A stretch of DNA of 64,000 nt from Anaerovibrio lipolyticus (GTDB lineage Bacteria; Bacillota; Negativicutes; Selenomonadales; Selenomonadaceae): NCBI RefSeq assembly GCF_021531495.1, contig NZ_JADYTY010000006.1, positions 22,736-86,735 on the forward strand. The letters are read 5' to 3'. Both the position numbers and the translations under genes were made by a program. Position 1 is the first letter of the stretch, and every line of letters starts with the position of its first letter. The notes below the pieces were generated by a model, which did no database searches, was not told the DNA's origin, and worked only from the letters and a program-made list of their open reading frames with translations. Below are positions 55,106 to 63,228 of this stretch, in pieces.

Positions 55106-55213
55106 TATGCCATGCCTGCAGAAATCGTATATGTATGCCATTGCTAAGATTAGCATTTGGCTCGACAAATCAGAATTTCAGTGATTAAATTATAGAGTGT
55201 GTTTGATAATATT

Positions 55214-55253
55214 TTGTATACAATTTGACATATCCGACGCAATGTGGTAAAGT
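55214..55253 (+). promoter_or_regulatory. gltP promoter with operator-like palindrome
   Basis: TTGACA (55225-55230), 17 bp, TAAAGT (55248-55253) with TGG before it (extended -10). The perfect palindrome TTGTATACAA (55214-55223) touches the -35 from upstream. Confidence 0.7.
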
Positions 55254-55312
55254 ACAATACATAGTTTTAATATATGTTATAAAGATGTTTTAGCTGAAGG
55301 AAGGTTATATTT

Positions 55313-56584
55313 ATGGAAAATAATAAGTCTGTTGAGGAGACTGCCAAGGAGGCCATGGCCAAGAACAGTCCTCAGGCTCAGAGAAAGCAGCTGATACTTT
55401 GGTTTGGTGCTTTGCTAATAGGTGCTGTTTTGGGCTGGATGCAGATACCGTCTCTCAATGGTTTCTTTGATTTTGTGGCTACCGTATTTACCAGATTATT
55501 TCAGTTTATCGCTGTGCCAACTATTGCCTTGGCTGTTATTACTACCTTGGCAGAGCTGGGAGGTAAGAAGGAAACCGGTAAAATATTTATCCATGCCGTT
55601 ACTTATACTCTGCTGACTACTTTTTCAGCAGCATTGGTAGGGTTGGTTCTCTACAATATTATTGCTCCTGGTAATTTGCCAGCGGATATTGTTGGCGCAG
55701 CTGCTGGGGATGTACCTCAAAAGCTGGAGAAGCTGACATATTATGAGCATTTTCTCTCAGTAATTCCTAACAATGTGCTGCAGCCATTTCTGGCTGGCAA
55801 CGTGCTTTCTGTATTGTTGATTGCAGCCTTTGCAGGCTTGGCTTTGGCCTTTATGCCTAAGACTGATAATAGAGAGGTGCTATTGAAGGGCATCAAGGGC
55901 TTGCAGGAACTGCTTTTCACCATGATAAGAGGTATTCTCTATGTTTTGCCTATTGGTATTTTGGCCTTTGCGGCTCAGCTTTCCGCTCAGATTGAGGCTG
56001 GTGTTATTGTGGGTTCTCTGGGCAAATATGTGGCTGTAGTGCTGGGGGGCAATATGATTCAGTTCTTCATTGTACTGCCATTATTTTTGTTGGTTAGAGG
56101 TTTGAATCCTTTGTATGTTTTCCGTCAAATGTCCCCAGCGGTGGCTGTAGCTCTCTTTACTAAAAGCTCTGCTGGTACCTTGCCAGTTACTCTGGCTTCT
56201 GCAGAAAATAATCTGAAGGTGAATACCAAGGTTTCTCGTTTTGTTCTGCCTATTTGCACCACTATTAATATGAATGGCTGTGCGGCTTTTATATTGACCA
56301 CATCCTTATTCGTTATGCAGAATGCAGGCATTGAGCTGACTATGGGCACTATGATTACCTGGCTTTTTGTAGCTGTGCTGGCAGCAGTAGGTAATGCAGG
56401 TGTGCCAATGGGCTGCTATTTCCTTACCCTGTCTCTTATGTCATCTTTGGGAGTGCCTCTGGGAATAATGGGTATTATTCTGCCTATCTTTACAGTTATT
56501 GATATGATTGAGACAGCAGAAAATGTTTGGTCTGATTCCTGTGTATGCGCCATGACGGATCATGATTTGCAGGGAAAAATCTAA
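55313..56584 (+). CDS. Dicarboxylate/amino acid:cation symporter (DAACS family)
   Basis: 423-aa transporter of the GltP/DctA type, moving glutamate, aspartate or C4-dicarboxylates with H+ or Na+. Multiple hydrophobic helices, the re-entrant loop KSSAGTLPVTLASAE, the TTINMNGCAAF motif of TM7 and the VGNAGVPMG second loop are present, ending with DMIETAENVWSDS. The Asn-for-Asp in the NMNG motif and Ser/Thr pattern leave the exact substrate open. Location after glnA suggests glutamate, weakly. Confidence 0.9.
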   Translation: MENNKSVEETAKEAMAKNSPQAQRKQLILWFGALLIGAVLGWMQIPSLNGFFDFVATVFTRLFQFIAVPTIALAVITTLAELGGKKETGKIFIHAVTYTLLTTFSAALVGLVLYNIIAPGNLPADIVGAAAGDVPQKLEKLTYYEHFLSVIPNNVLQPFLAGNVLSVLLIAAFAGLALAFMPKTDNREVLLKGIKGLQELLFTMIRGILYVLPIGILAFAAQLSAQIEAGVIVGSLGKYVAVVLGGNMIQFFIVLPLFLLVRGLNPLYVFRQMSPAVAVALFTKSSAGTLPVTLASAENNLKVNTKVSRFVLPICTTINMNGCAAFILTTSLFVMQNAGIELTMGTMITWLFVAVLAAVGNAGVPMGCYFLTLSLMSSLGVPLGIMGIILPIFTVIDMIETAENVWSDSCVCAMTDHDLQGKI

Positions 56585-56594
56585 ATCGATTTTG

Positions 56595-56622
56595 AGAAGC
56601 TCCAGCAGGGGCTTCTTTTTTT
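56595..56622 (+). terminator. Terminator of the symporter gene
   Basis: AGAAGCTCC/GGGGCTTCT stem (56595-56603 with 56608-56616) followed by T. Confidence 0.88.
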
Positions 56623-56675
56623 CTTGTTGACAATGAGTTATAATGTTAGTTACAGATCAATCATGGAGGCAAAAT

Positions 56676-56849
56676 ATGGTAAAGTTAATGGGGTATTATC
56701 AGCTGCCAGGCAGTATGCCTGTGCAGGTTAGCTTTGAGGATTTGCCAGAGGAAAATATGGATGCCCATGTGGTAAAAAATACAAGATTCAGCAGTTGGAA
56801 GGAAATGCTGGATGTAGCTACTGATACTTATGTACGAAAAGTAAAATGA
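56676..56849 (+). CDS. Small hypothetical protein before the ABC-2 genes
   Basis: 57 aa, not recognised. Contains LPGSMPVQVSFEDLPEENMD and a short basic end (VRKVK). No membrane segment. ATG 56676 has GGAGG at 6 nt, strong support for translation. It lies 35 bp before the ABC ATPase and may be in the same transcript. Confidence 0.6.
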   Translation: MVKLMGYYQLPGSMPVQVSFEDLPEENMDAHVVKNTRFSSWKEMLDVATDTYVRKVK

Positions 56850-56884
56850 AATGAGAAATTAGTAAAAATTGGCAGGTGATATTT

Positions 56885-57748
56885 TTGATAAAAGTTAAGG
56901 GATTGACCAAGGAATTTATTCGTAAGGGCCGGGATGGCAAAATGACCGCCAAGAAGGCTGTGGATGATTTGTCCTTTGAAATTGCCCAGGGAGAAATTTT
57001 TGGCTTGCTGGGACCTAATGGTGCAGGCAAAACAACTACCATTAGAATGTTGACCATGCAGACAAGGAAAACTTCTGGGGATATTCAATATAATGGTATA
57101 TCCATAGAAAAGAATGAGAAGGCCATTAAGGCTATGATTGGGGTAGTACCGCAGCATATAAATTTTGATATGGATTTGACAGTGGGGCAGAATATGGAGC
57201 TTCACGGCAGACTGCATCATATGGATAAGCAGCAGCGGCAGAAGAGAATACAGGAATTGCTTCACTATATTGAGCTGGAAGATACTGTGAATATGTCTCC
57301 AAGACAGCTGTCAGGGGGCATGAAAAGACGGCTTTTGATAGCCAGAGCCTTGATTCACAAACCACAGATTTTGTTTATGGATGAGCCTACAGTGGCCTTG
57401 GATCCCCAGGTTCGCCATCGTATATGGGATTTGATACGAGAAATGGCGGCTCAGGGCGTAACCGTGCTGTTGACCACCCATTATATTGAGGAAGCGGAAA
57501 AACTTTGCAATAGAGTAGCTATTATCAACAAAGGTAAGCTGGTGGATATAGATACACCAGCCTCCTTCTGTCAGCAAATGGGACGCTATACTGTGGAATG
57601 GCAGACAGAGGAAGGTCGTCAGTTCAAATTCTTTGATAGCAAGGAGGAGGCAGCTGGCTTTGCCGCTACATTGGACTCCTCCCATATTCGTCGTTCCAAT
57701 CTGGAAGATGTATTTATAGAGTTAACTGGCCGAAGGGAGGGTATATAA
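56885..57748 (+). CDS. ABC-2 type transporter, ATP-binding protein
   Basis: 287-aa export ATPase of the drug/antibiotic (DrrA-like) group. GPNGAGKTTT Walker A, QLSGGMKRRL signature, LFMDEPTVALD Walker B and TTHYIEEAE switch are intact; a C-terminal regulatory stretch follows. TTG 56885 is the likely start, 4-5 nt behind AGGTGAT; a GTG at 56876 overlaps that site. Overlaps the permease by 1 nt (TAATG). Confidence 0.9.
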   Translation: MIKVKGLTKEFIRKGRDGKMTAKKAVDDLSFEIAQGEIFGLLGPNGAGKTTTIRMLTMQTRKTSGDIQYNGISIEKNEKAIKAMIGVVPQHINFDMDLTVGQNMELHGRLHHMDKQQRQKRIQELLHYIELEDTVNMSPRQLSGGMKRRLLIARALIHKPQILFMDEPTVALDPQVRHRIWDLIREMAAQGVTVLLTTHYIEEAEKLCNRVAIINKGKLVDIDTPASFCQQMGRYTVEWQTEEGRQFKFFDSKEEAAGFAATLDSSHIRRSNLEDVFIELTGRREGI

Positions 57749-58488
57749 TGCTTTGGCAGGATATATGGACTGTCTTTTGGCGGGATTGGGTTGTACTGCG
57801 CCGTAGACTTAAAAAATTTATTTTTAGCCGTATGGTGGCTCCTTTGTTATATATGGTAGCCTTTGGCTGGGGGCTGGGCCGTAGTATACAGGTAACAGGT
57901 GGTTCCTATTTGGACTTTTTAGTACCAGGTATTTTGGCGCTAAATTCCATGAACATCAGCTTTAATAGTGTTACACCGGTACATTCAGAAAGGATTTATC
58001 ACAAAAGCTTGGAAGAATATATTATTGCGCCGGTAATCCCAGAGGCTTTTGTTATTGGCAAGGTGCTGGCTGCAGTGTTGCGAGGTTTGATTTCCTCAGC
58101 TATTATTTTGTTTTTGGCAGGATTATTTGGAGCTCAATTGCAGTTGTCGGCACTGTTTTTGTTGGTTTTGGTGCTGAATTGCATTATATTTTCGGAGATT
58201 GGCTTTTTTGCGGCCATGACCATTAGTACCTATGAGGAAATGGGCCAAGTGAATACCTATATTTTGCTGCCTATGTCCTTTCTGTGTGGCACATTTTTCT
58301 CAGTGCATACTCTGCCGGATTTGGTACGCTATGCTATTCAGATGCTGCCATTAACCCATACCAGCTATTTGTTACGGGGGATTGCCCTGTCTCAGCCAGT
58401 GGCCTTGACATCAGTGATAGTATTAATATTATATGCATTGCTGTTTTTCGGTATGGCTCGCTGGGCTTATCTTAGATTGACCAAATAA
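57748..58488 (+). CDS. ABC-2 type transporter, permease
   Basis: 246-aa membrane protein with about six helices. RRRLKKFIFSRMVAPLLYMVAFGWGLG at the N-terminus and NTYILLPMSFLCGTFFSVHTLP near residue 170 are typical of ABC-2 export permeases. Forms the exporter with the preceding ATPase; substrate unknown (drug, lipid or polysaccharide). Confidence 0.88.
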   Translation: MLWQDIWTVFWRDWVVLRRRLKKFIFSRMVAPLLYMVAFGWGLGRSIQVTGGSYLDFLVPGILALNSMNISFNSVTPVHSERIYHKSLEEYIIAPVIPEAFVIGKVLAAVLRGLISSAIILFLAGLFGAQLQLSALFLLVLVLNCIIFSEIGFFAAMTISTYEEMGQVNTYILLPMSFLCGTFFSVHTLPDLVRYAIQMLPLTHTSYLLRGIALSQPVALTSVIVLILYALLFFGMARWAYLRLTK

Positions 58489-58500
58489 AGAGGATTGTTT

Positions 58501-59268
58501 ATGTTAAAAAAGCTTTTTCATCATGCCAGCTCCCAAAAGGATTGCGCTAGATTGTGCTGTACTAAAATAGAGAATTTTGGTGTCAAGGCAGGCAGATTGG
58601 TGATTTTTGAAGATGTAAATATACATGTTCACTGTGGCCAGCTAACTGCCATTATCGGGCCTAATGGAGCAGGCAAAAGTACCCTGCTGAAGGCTATATT
58701 GGGAGAAATTCCCCACACGGGCAAATTGAAATATACAGATGCTAAGGGAAAGCATACAGGAAATCCAGTTATTGGCTATGTGCCTCAGTATTTGAAATTT
58801 GATGTTAGCGCTCCTATTACGGTACAGGATTTGTTTGCGGCCTGTCTTAGTCAAAGGCCTGTGTGGCTGCTGCCGGTAAAAAATAGGCAGGAAATCATCA
58901 GATGCCTGAGTCGTGTTAGAGCGGCAGAGTTAATAGACCGCCGTTTAGGGGCCTTGTCCGGCGGTGAACTGCAGCGGGTATTGGTGGCCCTGGCCTTAAA
59001 TCCTATGCCGGATTTACTGCTGTTGGATGAACCTGTATCAGGTGTGGACCAAAATGGTTTGGAAATTTTCTATGAAATTTTGGAGGATTTGCAAAATAAT
59101 GAGGATATGGCTATTATTCTTGTGTCCCATGATTTGAATATGGTGGCTCGTCATGCAGATCAGGTTGTTTTGATGGACAAGGGTGTGGTATGCAGCGGTA
59201 CATCAAGAGAGGTATTTCAGGATGCCAGAACCCGCAAGATTTTTGGTATGCTGGCTGAGGGGAGATAA
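58501..59268 (+). CDS. Metal-type ABC transporter, ATP-binding protein
   Basis: 255-aa ATPase of the ZnuC/MntB group. GPNGAGKSTLLKAILG, the LGALSGGELQRVLVALAL signature, LLLDEPVSGVD and VSHDLNMVARHAD are present. The N-terminal ~20 residues carry extra His/Cys (FHHASS...CARLCC) not usual in the family, perhaps a metal-sensing add-on. ATG 58501 with AGAGG at 6-7 nt. Its permease follows after 3 bp. Confidence 0.88.
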   Translation: MLKKLFHHASSQKDCARLCCTKIENFGVKAGRLVIFEDVNIHVHCGQLTAIIGPNGAGKSTLLKAILGEIPHTGKLKYTDAKGKHTGNPVIGYVPQYLKFDVSAPITVQDLFAACLSQRPVWLLPVKNRQEIIRCLSRVRAAELIDRRLGALSGGELQRVLVALALNPMPDLLLLDEPVSGVDQNGLEIFYEILEDLQNNEDMAIILVSHDLNMVARHADQVVLMDKGVVCSGTSREVFQDARTRKIFGMLAEGR

Positions 59269-59271
59269 TTA

Positions 59272-60111
59272 ATGGATATCATATACGATTTATTGTCAAT
59301 GCTGCCCTTTGATTGGTTAAGCTATGGTTTTATGAAAAATGCCTTGCTGGCGGTGCTTTTGATAACCCCATTATTTGGCCTGCTAAGTACAATGGTGGTG
59401 TCCAATCGCATGGCTTTTTTCTCTGATTCCTTGGGGCATGGTGCCTTTACAGGCTTGGCCTTGGGCGCGATTCTGGGGATTTTTTCACCTACTATGTCCT
59501 TGATTTTGTTTTCTGTAGTTTTTGCCCTGCTGATTACTTGGATAAAAAATAATAGCACCGCTTCCACAGATACGATTATTGGCGTTTTTTCTTCTGTAGG
59601 TATTGCAGCTGGTTTGATGATGATGTCCTATGGCGGTGGCTTCAACAAATATTCCAGCTATCTTATTGGTGATATTCTGAGTATTACTCAGGAGGAAATT
59701 CAATCCTTGGGTTTGGTGCTGGTGGTTGTTCTTTTGGCCTGGGGATGGATATTCAACCGCTTGTTGATACTTAGTGTTAATAGTTCCTTTGCCAGAAGTC
59801 GTGGTATTTCTGTTATGCTTGTAGAGGGCGTATTTGCGGCAATGGTGGCTGTGGTAGTAGCCATTAGTATTCAATGGGTGGGCCTGTTGATTATTAATTC
59901 CCTGCTAGTACTGCCGGGAGCGGCAGCGAGAAATGTAGCTCAGAGCGTGAAGCAATATCATCTGTTTTCTGTAGCCTTTGCTATGGTGGCAGGTATAATC
60001 GGTCTGGTGCTGGCCTATTATTTCAATATGGCTGCCGGTGCTACCATTGTGGTGATTGCAGCAGGTATCTTCTTTGCCACCCTGCTGTTAAAGGGGAAAA
60101 TGGCCAAATAG
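59272..60111 (+). CDS. Metal-type ABC transporter, permease
   Basis: 279-aa permease of the ABC-3 (ZnuB/MntC) family with about eight helices: GLLSTMVVSNRMAFFSDSLGHGAFTGLALG near residue 35 and NSLLVLPGAAARNVA near 210 are diagnostic. Works with the preceding ATPase to import zinc, manganese or iron. No substrate-binding lipoprotein or metalloregulator gene is in the window. Confidence 0.9.
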   Translation: MDIIYDLLSMLPFDWLSYGFMKNALLAVLLITPLFGLLSTMVVSNRMAFFSDSLGHGAFTGLALGAILGIFSPTMSLILFSVVFALLITWIKNNSTASTDTIIGVFSSVGIAAGLMMMSYGGGFNKYSSYLIGDILSITQEEIQSLGLVLVVVLLAWGWIFNRLLILSVNSSFARSRGISVMLVEGVFAAMVAVVVAISIQWVGLLIINSLLVLPGAAARNVAQSVKQYHLFSVAFAMVAGIIGLVLAYYFNMAAGATIVVIAAGIFFATLLLKGKMAK

Positions 60112-60131
60112 GCTATTGGTATAACTAATTC

Positions 60132-60160
60132 TTGCCATAAAGGAGAAATTGTGTTATACT
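60132..60160 (+). promoter_or_regulatory. tRNA-Arg promoter
   Basis: TTGCCA (60132-60137), 17-bp spacer, TATACT (60155-60160), about 55 bp before the tRNA 5' end. Confidence 0.75.
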
Positions 60161-60214
60161 ATTTGAGTCGCTGGTGAAAGGGATGTATCCTTGTGTGGCG
60201 ATGATTCAAAATGT

Positions 60215-60289
60215 GCGCTCGTAGTCCAGTGGATAGGACGTTAGCCTCCGGAGCTGAAAGCGTGGGTTCGACTCCCGCCGAGCGCACCA
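60215..60289 (+). tRNA. tRNA-Arg (anticodon CCG)
   Basis: 75 nt with encoded CCA. Acceptor GCGCTCG pairs with CGAGCGC; D-arm GTCC/GGAC; anticodon stem TTAGC/GCTGA with loop CTCCGGA, so the anticodon is CCG, reading CGG; T-arm GTGGG-TTCGACT-CCCGC. Its 3' half is overlapped antisense by the recombinase gene, marking it as the probable attachment site of the element to its right. Confidence 0.96.
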
Positions 60290-61800
60290 GCTGACTCCAA
60301 CTTTTCCAGTCTGTCATCGACTGGTGTGAAACGGTATCCGATAGTAATATTGCTATCGGATACTTTTATTTTGTCTACAAATGCGGCAATAGTGCCTGCA
60401 ATATTAGGAGCTTTGCCTGTGGCCATTTCTTTCCGGTAGCGTTCAATGTATTTTCTGATGGTTGCTCTGGAGATACTAGCAGGCCGTACAGCCTCTTTTT
60501 TCTCTATCTGCTTAGAGTAATTGCTGTATTCTTCTTTCATGGCTCTATAGCGCTCTCTGGCCCTATCATCCACATTGCCACCGTCACATACAAAGTCATA
60601 AAACTTATCTATCTTTCTATCAATGGCTGCCAGCTTCTTTTTCAGCTCAGCCAGCTCTGCATCAGTATTTTCTACCATTTTTTTGTAGCTGATTTCTACT
60701 TTGTCCATCAGCTGATCCAAAGTATCTTCATCGAGGAAAAGTTCTTGAATCTGGCTGATAACTAGATCTTCTAGCTTATCAGCGGAAATGGATTTATTGG
60801 GGCATACATTGGTGCCAAGACGGGTTTTTTTAGGACACCGGTAGTAACGGTATTCCTTGCCGTATTTGTTCTTTGATGTATCGCCTGTCATAGCTTGACC
60901 GCAATGCTCGCAAATAATCAAGCCGGACAGCAGATATTCTCTTTTAGCTCTATTGGCACCTTTACGGCGCTTTCTCATTTGCATTTTTTCCTGTGCTTCC
61001 ATAAAAATCTCCTTATCTATAATCGCAGGGCATACATCCTCAATAATCAGCATATCATCAGGATCCGGGCGGTGGTTGTTCCTCTTTCCTGATGCCGTCA
61101 TGGTGTTCTTACCTAGAATAGCCGTACCAATGTAACGGCGGTTTATCAGCAGGTCGTGGAGAGAATTTTTCCCGAATAGGTTTCCGAGACGGGTACGGAA
61201 TCCCATACCATTGAGTTTCTTGGCAATCTGTAGATAGCCATAGCCAGCGTTGTACATATCAAAGAGGATCCGCACAGCTTCAGCTTCGTGCGCATCTATC
61301 TCATAATGCTTATCAGCTGTGTATCTGTAGCCGAATAAGGGGCGCCCACCTGTGGACTTTCCTTGCCGTACATTTTCTCTAAGGCCTTTCTTGGCTTCTT
61401 TGGATAGATTGCGGGAGTAGTAGGCTGCCAAGCCGATAAGAGTGTTGTTCATCAGCGCACCCTCTGGAGTGCTGGCATCAAATCCCTGGGCGGCAAAGGC
61501 AAGCTGTACACCGTAGGATTCCAGTTTGTGGCGGTTGCTGTAGTAATCAAACTCGTTACGGCCGATGCGGTCGACTTTATGGGCAATTACCATCTCAAAC
61601 ATCCCTGCTTCTGCATCTCGAAGCATCTGCTGAAACTGTGGCCTGTGGTCATTGGTGCCTGTCATGGCCTCGTCAGCATACTCTTTGATAATAGTATAGC
61701 CATATCTTTGACAATACTCTCTGCAAGCTCTCAGTTGAGCTACAATAGATTCAACCCGCTTATTATCTGATGAATAGCGGGCATATAGTGCAACAATCAT
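60241..61800 (-). CDS. Large serine recombinase of an integrated element
   Basis: 519-aa site-specific recombinase. The N-terminal resolvase domain has YARYSSDNK with the nucleophile Ser near residue 10 and KVDRIGRNEFD; then a recombinase domain (STGGRPLFGYRY, about 150-270), a zinc ribbon (CEHCGQAM...CPKKTRLGTNVCPN, about 298-335) and a coiled coil (about 360-420). The last 15 or so codons (ALGGSRTHAFSSGG) are the antisense of the tRNA-Arg 3' half, so the native C-terminus was replaced when the element integrated. AAGGAG precedes ATG 61800. Confidence 0.92.
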   Translation of the reverse strand: MIVALYARYSSDNKRVESIVAQLRACREYCQRYGYTIIKEYADEAMTGTNDHRPQFQQMLRDAEAGMFEMVIAHKVDRIGRNEFDYYSNRHKLESYGVQLAFAAQGFDASTPEGALMNNTLIGLAAYYSRNLSKEAKKGLRENVRQGKSTGGRPLFGYRYTADKHYEIDAHEAEAVRILFDMYNAGYGYLQIAKKLNGMGFRTRLGNLFGKNSLHDLLINRRYIGTAILGKNTMTASGKRNNHRPDPDDMLIIEDVCPAIIDKEIFMEAQEKMQMRKRRKGANRAKREYLLSGLIICEHCGQAMTGDTSKNKYGKEYRYYRCPKKTRLGTNVCPNKSISADKLEDLVISQIQELFLDEDTLDQLMDKVEISYKKMVENTDAELAELKKKLAAIDRKIDKFYDFVCDGGNVDDRARERYRAMKEEYSNYSKQIEKKEAVRPASISRATIRKYIERYRKEMATGKAPNIAGTIAAFVDKIKVSDSNITIGYRFTPVDDRLEKLESAGALGGSRTHAFSSGG

Positions 61801-61851
61801 AGATAAAAACTCCTTTCAGGTTCATACAACATAAAAATATTTCCTCAATGC

Positions 61852-61867
61852 GTGTCAATAATGACAC
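61852..61867. promoter_or_regulatory. Palindrome overlapping the recombinase -35
   Basis: GTGTCA-ATAA-TGACAC. The minus-strand TTGACA (61858-61853) inside it could be the -35 of the recombinase gene (weak -10 TTTATG 17 bp on). It lies between this gene and the divergent 61929 gene, so one regulator could control both. Confidence 0.5.
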
Positions 61868-61876
61868 AAAAACTGA

Positions 61877-61905
61877 TTGACTGGCCAATTTCCACCGTAT
61901 ATAAT
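61877..61905 (+). promoter_or_regulatory. Strong promoter of the 61929 gene
   Basis: TTGACT (61877-61882), 17 bp, TATAAT (61900-61905). Start of transcription near 61912 leaves almost no leader before GGGGAGG. Confidence 0.8.
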
Positions 61906-61928
61906 TCCTATAAGGGGAGGTGATGATA

Positions 61929-62882
61929 ATGTGCAACATGCAAAAAGCCAGAATTGCCTATGCAGGTCCTGCATTGACAGATGGCGAAATGGATGTCAGG
62001 GAACTTGCTCCAGCGCTTATTGCCTTTGCTGAATTTGTTTCCAATGCTGGCAAAGCTATAGGCTGTGAGCGAAATATAAAGGTCATGCTCAATCAGGACA
62101 GTCTCAACAAAGGCTCCTTTGACATAACATTTATTCTTAACATGAGCATCCTGGAACAGGCAAAGCTATTCATGGAAGGTTCTAAAGCTACAGGGCTGGA
62201 TGACCTGATGGCTGTTCTTGGCTATGTTGCCAATGCAGGCGGCACTTTTGCAGCTGTTAAAAGCGTTTTTGAATTGATTTCCGTCATCGGAAAAAGAGCA
62301 ATGACGAAAATCACGAAAAAATCTTCTGATACCTCTGAAATTCACCTTGATGATGGGACGAAAATAGAGGTCAATATAAACACATTAAAAGTATTTCTTG
62401 ATGCTGGATGCCGAAAAAGTATTGAAGGCATCATCAGGCCGTTGGAAACTGCTGGGATAGATTCCTTCGAGGTAAGAAATCCGGCAGACAAAACCGACAA
62501 GAAGCCTGTTGCCACGGTAAAAAAATCAGAAGCAGAGCTGTTTAAGGCACCTCCTGCTAAAGATATAACCGAGGAGCTCCCAGAAGCGCAATCACAGGAA
62601 ATGCTTGTAAAATTAGTCACTATCAATTTTGAGCAGGGAAAGTGGAAGGTTACTGATGGAACAAACCCTGCTATATGGGTGACTATTGCCGATGAAGCGT
62701 TTCTCAGCCAGATAAGCAATCATGAGCTTACATTTGGCAGCGGGGATATGCTCCGCATTGTTTATCGACATGTACAAAAGCTGAAGAATGGCATCCTTTC
62801 ATCTGAGTACATAGTGGATAAGATACTGGAGGTTCGTCCGGCACCGAGGCAGATAAAACTTGATTTTGAATATGAGGAATAG
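61929..62882 (+). CDS. Unknown cargo protein of the integrated element
   Basis: 317 aa. I cannot assign a function. The N-terminus (YAGPALTDGEMDVRELAPAL...FAEFVSNAG) and the later GSFDITFIL pattern look like a conserved family of mobile-element proteins. Residues about 90-125 are hydrophobic/glycine-rich (LMAVLGYVANAGGTFAAVK), then a basic stretch, a domain with DAGCRKSIEGIIRPLETAGIDSFEV, a charged linker and a C-terminal beta-rich domain (FEQGKWKVTDGTNPAIWVTIADEAFLS). No enzyme motif seen. ATG 61929, 8 nt after GGGGAGG. Defence or regulatory cargo is possible. Confidence 0.75.
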   Translation: MCNMQKARIAYAGPALTDGEMDVRELAPALIAFAEFVSNAGKAIGCERNIKVMLNQDSLNKGSFDITFILNMSILEQAKLFMEGSKATGLDDLMAVLGYVANAGGTFAAVKSVFELISVIGKRAMTKITKKSSDTSEIHLDDGTKIEVNINTLKVFLDAGCRKSIEGIIRPLETAGIDSFEVRNPADKTDKKPVATVKKSEAELFKAPPAKDITEELPEAQSQEMLVKLVTINFEQGKWKVTDGTNPAIWVTIADEAFLSQISNHELTFGSGDMLRIVYRHVQKLKNGILSSEYIVDKILEVRPAPRQIKLDFEYEE

Positions 62883-62890
62883 TCTCGAGC

Positions 62891-62932
62891 TACCGCAACT
62901 ATCTTGCAATACTGGATAGTTGCGGTATTTTT
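62891..62932 (+). terminator. Terminator of the 61929 gene
   Basis: Perfect 13-bp stem TACCGCAACTATC/GATAGTTGCGGTA (62891-62903 with 62915-62927) followed by T residues. Confidence 0.9.
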
Positions 62933-62972
62933 ATGAAAAGCTTTGTGCGCTGGTAGGCACATTAGCAATTTT

Positions 62973-62999
62973 TATAGACAGCATAAATATCACATCCTT
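62973..62999 (+). repeat. 27-bp direct repeat, copy 1
   Basis: Identical to 63928-63954 (begins TATAGACAGCATAAA, ends CACATCCTT). It lies 71-97 bp before the small gene at 63070. Confidence 0.9.
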
Positions 63000-63025
63000 T
63001 TTGTATCGCACTTCTTATGAAGCGA

Positions 63026-63034
63026 TGGTATAAT
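63026..63034 (+). promoter_or_regulatory. Extended -10 promoter of the small membrane protein
   Basis: TGGTATAAT (TATAAT 63029-63034) about 36 bp before the start; no good -35 at the usual distance. Confidence 0.5.
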
Positions 63035-63069
63035 ATAAGAAAAGTATCGCAGAAAGTGAGTTGATGATA

Positions 63070-63228
63070 ATGTATAGGCTGATATTCGATATTGTTGCAG
63101 TAGTTATGGGCGCAGCTGGAATTCTAAAAATGTCTGGGGCTCCTTTACTAACTGCAAACATCTTGCTCCTATTCCTTATCTCTTGGGATGCGGTGAGAGA
63201 TTATATACGCAAGTATAATGATAAGTGA
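63070..63228 (+). CDS. Small membrane protein of the element
   Basis: 52 aa (54 from the in-frame ATG at 63064). Almost entirely hydrophobic in two stretches (IFDIVAVVMGAAGIL and ANILLLFLISW), ending in a charged tail DYIRKYNDK: one or two membrane helices. Preceded by an extended -10 and a weak GTGAG site. It overlaps the end of the convergent gene by 60 bp. Unknown; small toxins and phage membrane proteins look similar. Confidence 0.5.
   Translation: MYRLIFDIVAVVMGAAGILKMSGAPLLTANILLLFLISWDAVRDYIRKYNDK

Larger units (their letters stand above)
54505..55212 (+). other. Gene-free stretch rich in nested inverted repeats
   Basis: Between the glnA terminator and the gltP promoter there is no ORF with a ribosome site or recognisable protein. 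The stretch is GC-richer than other intergenic DNA here and holds at least two strong inverted-repeat modules and a direct repeat (separate entries), plus a possible promoter at its left edge. It could encode a noncoding RNA or be a cluster of palindromic repetitive elements. Confidence 0.6.
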
